Shown here one piece after another: positions 54,483-64,000 of a stretch of 64,000 nt of DNA. The notes beneath the pieces were generated by a model that saw nothing but the letters and a program-made list of their open reading frames with translations, searched no databases and was not told the DNA's origin. Origin of the DNA: Azolla caroliniana (Eukaryota > Polypodiophyta); contig JBHGNT010000017.1 in assembly GCA_043228905.1 (NCBI GenBank), positions 18,352,001 to 18,416,000 of the forward strand, written 5' to 3'. A program made the translations under genes and the position numbers. Each line of letters starts with the position of its first letter. The stretch's first letter is position 1.

Positions 54483-56981
54483 TTGAGTCGACATACTAGA
54501 TGCTCTTGGCTAGCTGTAACGAAGCCTTTCGGTTGTTCCATGTAAATTTCCTCCTCTAGGTCGCCATGGAGGAAGTTTGTCTTCACATATAATTGAATTA
54601 GCTCTAGGTCCTTGGCTGCTACTACGTTGAGTAGGAATCGAATCGAAGGGTGGACATTTTCACCATTAGTGAAAAGATCTCGTCAAAGTTGACACCATAT
54701 TGTTGTCGGAAACCCTTTGTGACTAACCTAGCCTTATACTTGGGACATGTAGAATCCAACGTCTCTTTGAGTCGATAGACCCATATGCATGGAAGAGCAT
54801 GTTGGTTTTTCGGTAGTTCGACTAAGTCCCATCTCTTATTGTACCGAATGGAGGTAATCTTGGACTCCATCGCTAAGTGTTAGGTGGCCAAGTTAGCGCA
54901 AGCCGATGCTTCTTCATATGATGTCGGCTCACTGACGAACTTCGTGAAGAAGAGTCTGAGAGAGTAGCTCTACAGTGGCTGCGATAATCGTTTTGACTGT
55001 CTAGGGACGATTGTGCTCGCTGGATCATCACTGATGACCATCTCTTGAGTAGCCGATCCACTCTATGAGTTGCTACTTGGGTGAAAGCATGCACTGAATG
55101 GAAACACTATTATAGCTGCTAACATGTAACTAAAATGACCACAACTAAGTAGTTTTTTTATAGAAACTTTTTAGGGAGAGAGTCTTAAAGATACATATAA
55201 TTTATTACGGGGATGGAAATATTACCATTTATGGTTCACATTTTAGTTGGTCTTTATTTGAGACCACATTCTAATGATCCCTAAAATTGCCAAGATATGC
55301 AAATTACATGCAGCTTTTAGCATAACTCATTAGTTATAAGGATACAACTAATTGTTCCGATTCCCATGCTTTCACCCACTTAGGCTGCTCTCTGAGTCAG
55401 CTTGTCCCGTAGAAGCGGCTTGCCATGTTGCCGCTCTCGTATGTTGTGATGGGTCGTCAAGAAGAGTCACGACGTCCGAAAAAGTGACTCTTCTGACTTC
55501 AATCGGCCTTTCAACCGGCTTGTACATTTCCGACTCATTGAAAACGATGTTCGAACTTCAGGCAGTTTTTCTGTTTTCTGGATCCTAGAGTTGATAGATG
55601 TATTCGCCTTCTGATCCATAACAAAGGAAAATGCATTTCTGGGATCATGGCTCAAGCTTTCAACAATCATCCTCACGCACAAGTGTGAATGCTTGGTGAC
55701 ATCATACATGTTGATTATGTGCACTTCATTAAGTAGCGTCTTGGACTAACCATTCAATAGTTCGGCGTTTTGCATCATGGCAACAATTTGCTCCTGAATT
55801 GTCCGATTCATTCTTTTTACAACATCGTTCTGTTCTGGACTATATGGGGTTGTCAACTCTCGTCTGATGCCACACTGTCGGCAATATCTAGTGAACTCGT
55901 CCGATTGGAATTCTCCACCATTATCCAATCTTAAGCATTTCAACTTTTGGCCTGACTGGTTTTCAACGATTGCTAGCCATTCTTGAAAGATCGTGAACAC
56001 TTGATCTTTGGTTCTGATTGGATATGCCCATGCACACTTTTCTTGTCAAGTCATTAATAAATTTGAAGAAGTAGGAGGAGCCACCGAGAGACTCATGTGG
56101 CATTGGGCCACAGACATCCAAATGGACCAAGTCAAGGGGACTCGACTCTTGCGGCTTTGTGTTCGGGTGTGAGGTTGCAATCTGTTTTCCATATTGGTAG
56201 TGTGGTGGTCGGAGAATGAGAGCTTGGGGATGTATCCGGCTTTAGATAAATGCGTTATGTCGGCCTTGCTGAGGTGTCCGAGTCGTCCATGCCATAAGGT
56301 CGACATGGGGATGTCTACCAAGAATAGGTCACCCTCTTTGACAGTGACATATAGTGGGTACAATGAGTGTACTTTCGGTCCTCGAGCAAGTAGGAGGTTT
56401 CTTCTGTGGAGGGTCCACCCTCTTGATGAGAAGCCAACACAGATGCCATCTTCGTCCGGTTGTCCGATTGAGATCAAGTTTCTTGAGAGCTCAGGTACAT
56501 GTCAAACATTGTGTAGTACTAGTGTAGAAAGGGAAGGTTGAGCTCTACAATGCCGATTCCAATTATAGCACAGTGCTGCGAATTTTCGACTCGGACTGAG
56601 TCAAAATGTCAGGCCGAATTTTGCCGAAAATGGGATCTATGAGGGGTCACATAATAGGATGCACCCGAATCTGGGAGCCATGTGCTCGATTCCTCAATTG
56701 TAAATAGAACTCTGGGTTTTCAATGGATAGTATATTAGGGTTGTCCGTCAATACTTCGGTTGATGAACCGACGTAGTTGACCTCCTCCTATCAGCCACCC
56801 TTGTGATCAGCTCTTTGAGCTTTGTCATTCTTTGCTTTAAGGGCACGGAAAATGGCCTTGATGTGTCCAGGTTTCTTGCAATAATTGCAGGTTCGATTAT
56901 CCCAACACTTGCTCCGACTTTGGTGATTTGTTGGCGGTGGGGAAGAGCTTCTGCCTCGATTGTTCGGTCAGTCAGCCGAAC
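54483..56981 (-). pseudogene. Copia C2, RT to zinc knuckle part
   Basis: Minus strand. Reverse transcriptase 54483-54870 (KNQHALPCIWVYRLKETLDS, LVTKGFRQQYGVNFDEIFSL, DLEEEIYM); linker 54873-55600; integrase 55746-56000 (CLRLDNGGEFQSDEF, YSPEQNDVVKRMNRTIQEQI); pre-integrase 56046-56477 (LWHGRLGHLSKADITHLSKA); protease and zinc-knuckle region 56500-56970 (CWDNRTCNYCKKPG). Element D interrupts it at 56981; the start of gag, primer site and LTR lie at 61034-61504. Confidence 0.82.
56977..56981. repeat. Target site duplication of copia D, left copy
   Basis: CGAAC; the right copy at 61034-61038 reads CAAAC, one CpG-site transition apart. Confidence 0.75.
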
Positions 56982-57245
56982 TGTTGAGAATCAAGCTCAA
57001 CTTGGTCTAGTGTGTGAACTCACATTGAGAGTGAATAGACACTCCAACAGTCAAGAGTCACCATTAAGTCACCACTTTGTATTCTAGCATTTAGTATGAG
57101 TCATAGAATCATATTCTATCACATATAACTTATGAGCTTTCACATTCCCCATGCTCCATGAGTCTTGTAGTTAATGAAGAGAGAGGGTGACTATATAAAG
57201 CACCCTCCTCCCACCTTGTATTATGTTGAGTCTTTCTCCTTTGTT
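56982..57245 (+). repeat. 5' LTR of copia D, truncated
   Basis: 264 bp matching the first part of the 3' LTR, including TATATAAAGC at about 57195. It then jumps to gag coding sequence (DDDEMVQIFLGGL). Confidence 0.9.
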
Positions 57246-57710
57246 ATCGATGATGATGAGATGGTTCAAATATTCCTCGGCGGCCTCACACCGCGGTTCG
57301 GCGCGATGTGAACCGCCGTTCTAGCACGGGAGAAATCTCCCTCCTTCTTCGAGCTCCAAGCAATGCTATTGGTCGAAGAAAACCACGTGTGTACAAGGAG
57401 CAATGAGTCGGAAGGACACATGCTCTACACGCACTCGAACAGAGGAAGAGGATGCGGATGGTCGAGAGGCCGATTTGGCCAAGGACAAGGCGGACGAGGT
57501 CCGACCTACGATAACAACTCCCAATTTCGGCCGCAAAACGGAAGCCAACGAGGAACCTTCGCAAGAAGGGGGAGCTTCCTGTCCAGCCCAAACCGTCAAA
57601 ACGCAACCGAATGCGGATATTGTGGAAAGCTCGGCCACCACGAAGAAGAGTGCCGAAAGAAGATGCGTGAATCAGCTTCCACAAGCCGACAACTCACGAA
57701 TTACGCGCAC

Positions 57711-57848
57711 AACTCCGACTACAAAGACCGTGGCGGAATGTATGCACACAACTCCGACCGTGGCGAAATGTACGGGCACAACTCCGACTACAAAGATCGT
57801 GGCGGAATGTATGCACACAACTCCGACCGTGGCGGAATGTTCATGATG
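57711..57848 (+). repeat. 69-bp coding repeat in copia D gag
   Basis: Two in-frame 69-bp units (57711, 57780), each coding NSDYKDRGGMYAH then NSDRG.M. Copia H has only one NSDYDDRG.MF copy at the same place. Confidence 0.88.
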
Positions 57849-60374
57849 AAACATAGAGCAAACTCTATGTCGGCCTCTACCTCAACTAGTGCCTCCGGTC
57901 CGGAATACGTATGGTTCGTCGATTCCAGTGCCTCGATCCATATGACATCGCATCAAGAATGGTTCCGAGAACTTCGAGAGCCGGACCGACCCGACGATGT
58001 CGAAACCGGGGATGACACTACACACCCGATTCGACACATCGGCAATGTTCCGTTCGGAAAAGAAGGTAAAAAATTACATTAAAAATGTCTTGCATGTACC
58101 AACCATTACGAAGAATTTGGTCTCCATCGACCAAATTGTAGAGCAAGGGATGCAAGTTTGATTTAATCAAGGTGGTTGCTTCATCAAAAAAGAGGGTCGA
58201 CTCATTGCACGCGGACGAAGAGAGGGCTGAATGTTCATTCTCGACTCACACGAGATGAAATCGGCCATGTTCGCAAAGGGCATGAAAGACGACTCCGACA
58301 TAGAGTTATGGCACAAGCGGATTGGCCATATAAATCTCCAAAAGCTCAAAGCAATGAAATCGAAAGGAGTCGTCATTGGACTCCCAACATCAAAAGAGAA
58401 GGAGATTGAAGGTGTATGCGAAGCGTGCCAATTCAGCAAGCAACACCGACACCCATTCCTGAAAGAGCGGAACGTGAGCAAAGGTCTACTCGACGTAGTC
58501 CATTCCGACGTATGGGGACCGACGTAGATGGCTACATTCGGCTCGTGCTGATATTACGTGCTCTTCATCGACGACTTCATCGAAGAAAGTCCGATCACGA
58601 CCCGATTGAGCGAACCACAAGAGCCTTTGAGCAATCAAAGCACATCATGGCCTAGCCCGAAGATGGACAAAGGCAAGGCAAAAATGTCGGAATACGAAGA
58701 CGATCGCTTCAACGACGATGAGTCAACTCACTCACTCGACAATGAGTTCGGCGGTTTCGAGGTACCAATCGGAGCTAAGAAAGCCGTTATCTCTACAAAT
58801 GAAAAACTCCGCCGTTCCACTCGTGAAAAGAACCCCGTAAGCCGATTCGGCTACAACGATTATATGGCGTACCATTACGCCTTTATGATGAAGGTAGCGA
58901 CAGTACGGGAGCCGGAAACCTTTTCGGAAGCCGCGAAGGACCCGCGATGGATTGAAGCAATGAATGAGGAGATGCAGGCACTACAGAAGAACGAGACGTG
59001 GGATCTCGTTCCCACCTCACCATACAAAAAGGCGATCGGATGCAGATGGATCTACAAGGTCAAGTATAACGCCGATGGCTCCGTAAACCGCTACAAAGCG
59101 CGACTCATAGCGAAAGGCTACGCCCAAACGCACGGAGTTGATTATGAGGAGACCTTTGCCCCGGTGGCAAAGATGATGACGGTACGGACCGTAATTGCGT
59201 TGGCCGCGGCGAAAGGGTGGCACCTCCATCAAATGGACGTCAAGAATGCCTTTCTACAAGGATAATTAGAAGAGGAGATGTACATGATACAACCACCTGG
59301 CTTCAACTCGAGCACCCATCTGAAAGTTGTTTGCCGACTCAAGAAGCCACTCTACGGCCTCAAAATCGGACAACTCCCTCTACATATGAAACGATTCCGC
59401 AAGTTCGATCGTCATCATCTTATATGTGGATGACCTAGTCATTGGAGGTGAGCATCTCGTCGAAATCAATAAAGTCAAATCCCTCCTCTCCGATAAGTTC
59501 GAGATGACGGACATGAAGGAGCTCCACTACTTCCTCGGCATCGAGGTAATTCGGACTCCGGCCGGAATCGTGATCTCTCAATGGCACTACATCCTCAATT
59601 TTTTATACAAGTTCGCGATGGCTGAGTGCAAATCCGCGGCAACCCCGCTCAATCGCAATCTCAAACTCGATGCGAACTCCGGCACCAAAGCATGTGAGCC
59701 GACCCAGTATCGGCAACTCATCGGGAGTTTGATCTACCTCACAATCACTCAACCCGATCTCAGTTATCCGGTCGGTCTCCTTAGCCAATTCATGCAAACA
59801 CCGCGTGATACTCACTTGGAGTGCACTAAGCGAGTTCTACGATACGTGAGCGGCACAATGGATTACGACATCCTGTACAAGACCGCGATGCCAATACGAC
59901 TCGAGGGGTACACAGACGCCGATTGGGCCGGCTACAAAGCCAATAGAAGATCAACCTCCGGATTTGTTTTCTCCCTCGGCAGCGGAGCAATCTCCTAGAG
60001 CAGCAAAAAGCAACTAATTGTCGCTCTTTCGAGCACAGAAGCGGAATACAGGGGCGCGGTAGTGGCCACATGTGAAGCCGTATGGCTCAAAAGGATACTC
60101 AAGGATCTGGGCGTACCCATCAAGGATCCGACTTTCCTTTATTGCGACAACATGAGCAGTATCTATCTGGCTCGGAACCCGGTGTTCCACGCGCGGACAA
60201 AGCACATCGAAGTCCACTATCACTTCATCCGAGAGCGCGTTCTAGCTGACGATGTTGACCTACCACACATTAGCACCAATCTTCAAACGACCGACATCTT
60301 CACTAAAGCCTTAGGAGCCGACAAGCTGTGGCAATTCATGACCGATCTCGGATTGACGATCCCTGACATGCCAA

Positions 60375-60387
60375 ACTTGAGGGGGAG
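60375..60387 (+). other. Internal polypurine-tract-like motif of copia D
   Basis: ACTTGAGGGGGAG at the RNase H end (PNLRGS), 247 bp before a second copy at the LTR. Confidence 0.7.
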
Positions 60388-60622
60388 TACTGAAGACGCT
60401 ACGCAATAACGCGTGGATTCCGCAACCACGCAACGAACACTACTGCGCAAAGCCACGAAGAAAGACGCAAGCCGAAGTACAGACTTCGCAACTACGCACA
60501 ATGCAAGCTGGAGCACGGATTCCACAACTCCACATAAATGCGAGTCGACACGAGTCGACGCGGACTCCAGAACACGAGTCGAAGCGGATTTTGGATACCG
60601 TCTTAAACCGACCCGACTTGAG

Positions 60623-60634
60623 CTTGAGGGGGCG
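60623..60634 (+). other. Polypurine tract of copia D
   Basis: CTTGAGGGGGCG directly before the 3' LTR. Confidence 0.82.
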
Positions 60635-61033
60635 TGTTAAGAATCAAGCTCAACTTGGTCTAGTGTGTGAACTCACATTGAGAGTGAATATACACTCCAA
60701 CAGTCAAGAGTCACCATTAAGTCACCACTTTGTATTCTAGCATTTAGTATGAGTCATAGAATCATATTCTATGACACATAACTTATGAGCTTTCACATTC
60801 CCCATGCTCCATGAGTCTTGTAGTTAATGAAGAGAGAGGGTGACTATATAAAGCACCCTCCTCCCACCTTGTATTATGTTGAGTCTTTCTCCTTTGTTAA
60901 TATACTTTTACCTTGCGTATTCTCTATGTCTTATTCCTTCTCTCTCACTCACTCACTCACTCTCTCTCTCTCATACACACACATAACTCATATCTCTTCC
61001 GCTTCACAAGAATCTATCTCTTGATTCTTTACA
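60635..61033 (+). repeat. 3' LTR of copia D
   Basis: 399 bp, TGTTAAGAATC...CTTTACA, followed by CAAAC and then C2 gag sequence. Contains CTCA and CT repeats near 60940. Confidence 0.9.
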
Positions 61034-61504
61034 CAAACCTTGTACTACATAGACATCACTGGCCGAATCGTTTGCAAATGATTTCCTCCGAGCAACTTCC
61101 GTCACGATTGAGCTCGTGACTTCGGCTTATTTCACGGCAATAGTCGACAATGAGTTGAAGAACCTCATGCTCTGATACTAGATGTTGGAGTTTTAGATCA
61201 TCAGTGCGGAAACAAGAACAACATATATGCTAAGAAGATCACCAAGTAAACAAGACAAAGCAAGATCAAAGAGATAGAGTGAGAGAAAGAGAGACAAAGA
61301 AAAGCACACAACATGTAATTGTGTTATTCAAACATAGAGTTATAACAAAATGGAGGTAACAAGAACTTGAGCTAGGTTACAAAACCAATTATATACTAAT
61401 TGGGTTAGGGCAACTGCCCTTCGACATATTTATAGAATTGTCCTAAACCTAGTTTGTTCAAAGGGACAATGTGAGTGTGGCCATTATACTCTCGTATTCG
61501 AAAA
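61034..61504 (-). mobile_element. Copia C2, gag start, primer site and 5' LTR
   Basis: 61034-61160 matches the corresponding part of C1 (CTTGTACTACATA, GCAAATGATTTCC). The primer site lies at 61170-61180 with one mismatch (CTCTGATACTA on the plus strand). The LTR runs from 61183 to about 61504 and aligns with the C1 LTR. Confidence 0.75.
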
Positions 61505-64000
61505 GGAAGACCATTGTTGGATGAAGTCTAATCTTTGTCTTTCAACTCCATCGGATGCTCCCGGGAAGTCATCGTATTGGCTCTTTAGAGTGGTACAACT
61601 TCACTCCATATCTCCTGCAATAATATTGCGTGATGCACGGTTTGATTGGAGACCGTCTACACCGTTGTTTTTAGAGAATCCAAAGAGTTATTGGGTTAAC
61701 CAATTCCAATACAACTTGAGCTTTGACATTAATAGGAGTTGAGTGGATTTTTTTGTCTATGGTGGAAAACAAGATCTCTTGTGTTTTAATCACCAACGTC
61801 ATCCCCTCCTCCTCATGTTTGTACTTGTCAATTGGGGCCTGCCATGATAACCAACATACATTCCCCCAGTTTATTGTGCCTTGCACATGGCATAATTGCA
61901 ATAGTTGGATAACCCCCCTTCATATTCGAATGGGTCTCTGGGCAATCCGACAAAGTGTGTTGGATTGGCTCTGTTGCATTTGGGCATGCTACACAATTAG
62001 GAGAGCTAAGGATCCCACGTTGCCACGATCCAACCGGTAGTGACCTATGTATTAATAGTCATTGGAACGTGGTAATTCACCTGTTTTATTCATCTTTGAT
62101 GTTGGCTAATTTGTTGTGCTCACCTTCTTTTTCTATAGTCTATATTTACCTCCTCTTTAATGTTTCAACTCAACTTTGATTTTCTTGGGTCCTTCAGGCC
62201 ATTCTTCACCATCGTGCTTCATATTTAGCTCAAAGATCTTTGTTGTCTACTTCAAGTGTAAAGAAATAACATTATAATGGATTAATGATTGTATTTGAGG
62301 GTATCTTTGAGTTAATCAAATTGTGAAGTGTTTTCTTGAGGTCTATTAAGCAAACAAAAAATATAAAAAATGATTTGATGTTTTCTTTATTTTGAAGTCC
62401 TTTATCATATTTAACATTTTGGCCCAATTGTCATTCTTAACAAACTATAACTTCCCTATGTGACAAGCTACATTTTATCCTAATGAATAACCCTCAAACA
62501 TTACTAGGAGATACTTCACATATGTGGTACCTACTGGATTGGTTGACCTTTGACTTGGAACCCAATATTTTCTCATAGAGTCATCGGTTGAGGTGGCATG
62601 CTTGTATTTATCACAACGTGAGAAGTGGGACAATGAAGGAAAGAAATCGTGTTTCAAAGTATGCCAATAATATAAGTAATAATTCATGCCATGATTCTAA
62701 AGTCTAATAAAATGAACATGAGAAGAAAAAAGAAAAGTATTTGACACGCGTAAAGCAAGTTAAGGAATCATATATGACCGTGCAATTAGACTTGTTTTTG
62801 TCAATATTTCACGTATGTCCAAATGAACAGTGGAGATTTTGTCTCCATAATCAATTTAATGCAATCAAATGGTTCCTATTTAGCCACATGCAAAGTTTAT
62901 GTCAGTCACAATATACAAAGTAGTGTGATTATAAGGGTTACGTGCTATAACATTCCAGACTTGAGCATATGCTTGATGGCTCTCTAACTTTATACATAAT
63001 GTTACCCTATGCAATAGTTAATATCCACATTATGTATATGCATGGATATTACCATTTGGAGAATATGTTTTTATATCTCTATGTACCTACTTGCACTAGA
63101 TAGACAATATGAGAGGATATGTATGTAGCCAAATGCCTTTTAAAATGTAAATAGAAAACTTTAAAAAAGACATCCGAAAATAAAAAATAAAAATGTAGTG
63201 ATCATTTTTACTAGAGTTGTACTATCTCCAAAAACATACAAGAAATTGTACCAATTTTGGCATGCGTAATGGCAAGTTGCATAAAAAATAATGTTAAGCT
63301 TTAGTAATTACCAATGTTCATTACCTCGGTTTCTATGTAGGTAGACTTGGTCAAGGATTATTAATAGAGGGTCAAAATGCCCTTTGTAGGTGGGTTTGAA
63401 ATACTCAATCTATCTAAAGTTGATGCATATATGCATATTTGGTTTTTGGTACACATGACAAAAATTTCATGACCAGATTTAACCCAAGTTTGGACCTGTT
63501 ATTGATTCCTAAGTTATGATGTATATTTCTCTCCTAAAAAAGGAATGCAACCATTGTGCAAATCCCAACTTATAAAGCAATGCTTTAGATGATCTTAGAA
63601 TGCAATGATCATTTCAAGTTGGTTACTCATATTGTCTTCGTTGAAATTTAACCTGATGTTTATTTCTTAGAAGATAATATAAGCACCGATGGGGTAGGAA
63701 CATCAATGGTGCCACAATAGTCCACATGAGGTTTTTGTTATTACATGCATCCTTAATAAATGACCAAAAAATATCTTAAGGTAATATTCATTAGAGTTGC
63801 AAAAGATTGTCAACAACTCAACATACTCTGGCTTTAATATATGTAAATTGGTCCTACATATGACTTATTGTGATAATAAACTGATGGCTGCGTTATATAA
63901 ATGAAACGCGAATCTTATTGTGCACATTTCGAAAGTACAAAGATATATAGAATTGTGGCTCAAGCAACATCATATATTCTTGCAGTTGGGTGAAATGTAA
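61505..64000. other. AT-rich region, no gene identified
   Basis: Minus-strand open frame 61671-61901 (76 codons) lies in sequence with scattered retroelement-like composition but no motif I can name. The remainder to 64000 is AT-rich, without long frames, LTR ends, or tRNA boxes. Confidence 0.35.

Larger units (their letters stand above)
57246..60640 (+). pseudogene. gag-pol remnant of copia D
   Basis: Mid-gag (MLLVEENHVCTRSNESEGHM), zinc knuckle CGYCGKLGHHEEEC near 57620, protease-like VDSSASIHMTSHQ near 57920 (Gly of DSGA changed to Ser), frame change near 58070, pre-integrase LWHKRIGHINLQKLK near 58310, HSDVWGP at 58500, then FIDDF followed at once by the integrase-RT linker (EESPITTRLSEPQE). 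Reverse transcriptase MDVKNAFLQG near 59230 then TAA; short deletion after LYGLK; LYVDDLVIGGEH at 59425; RNase H SSTEAEYRGAVVATCEAVWL near 60030 after a TAG. The frame continues past PNLRGSTEDATQ and a TAA for about 77 codons to LELEGAC at the LTR. Confidence 0.9.
56982..61033 (+). mobile_element. Copia element D, young and internally deleted
   Basis: 4.05 kb. 5' LTR truncated at 57245, fused to mid-gag; primer site and gag start missing. The integrase core is mostly deleted near 58578, with a short deletion in RT near 59360. The 3' LTR is complete. The 264 bp shared by the LTRs differ at only four sites. Inserted in copia C2 in opposite orientation. Same family group as H. Confidence 0.9.

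Noticed and set aside
61671-61901. Minus-strand 76-codon frame as a gene or LINE fragment
   Set aside because: No recognisable RT or zf-RVT motif and many stops in adjoining frames.
1-64000. CRISPR arrays, rRNA genes, bacterial-type operons
   Set aside because: None seen; tandem repeats present are microsatellites, LTR minisatellites or short duplications without spacer structure, and the genes are eukaryotic.

Overview
The window is nuclear DNA of a land plant. The evidence is a five-exon eIF5A gene with plant-type promoter boxes, two long PLS-class pentatricopeptide repeat (PPR) genes, and dense nested plant-type LTR retrotransposons primed by initiator tRNA-Met. The very uniform PLS repeats resemble the large PPR families of ferns and lycophytes, so a fern is my best guess. 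The sequence alone does not settle it.

Layout. 1-15640 is an old minus-strand Ty3/gypsy element (J) split by two Ty1/copia insertions: copia A (minus, 3' end outside the window) and copia B (plus, 5041-10957, both LTRs and a GTTGG target duplication). 16988-20170 holds a tRNA-like repeat, a rearranged LINE (minus) and a 53-bp tandem duplication. 20347-28106 is an old minus-strand copia E with a nearly complete copia F (20755-26025, CATAG duplication) inside its integrase. 28107-42340 is the gene-bearing island: eIF5A (31511-33397, plus), then two tandem PPR genes on the minus strand (35500-38100 and 39511-42338). 43311-61504 is another nest: copia H; an unusual short LTR element G with no recognisable pol and a solo LTR inside it; the 3' part of a chromodomain gypsy I; a SINE-like unit; and copia C1 inside copia C2, with a young, internally deleted copia D also inside C2. 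61505-64000 shows nothing I can identify.

Only eIF5A and the two PPR genes look like working host genes. Both PPR reading frames lack an ATG at the 5' end of the long exon. In each, a short ATG-bearing exon joins in phase across a 92-93 bp intron at the same place. Both also end at the same point, just after the E1 motif, and decayed DYW-deaminase sequence lies downstream (clear for the first gene, tentative for the second).

The transposon polyproteins all carry stops or frameshifts. The most unusual mobile features are: the open C-terminal extension of copia B past RNase H, bounded by two copies of the polypurine tract (the same layout recurs in copia D); element G with its Q/T-rich small protein and purine-rich leader; and tRNA-like sequences, one inside a gypsy LTR. 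LTR pairs of B and G differ only by transitions, as expected from deamination of methylated cytosine.
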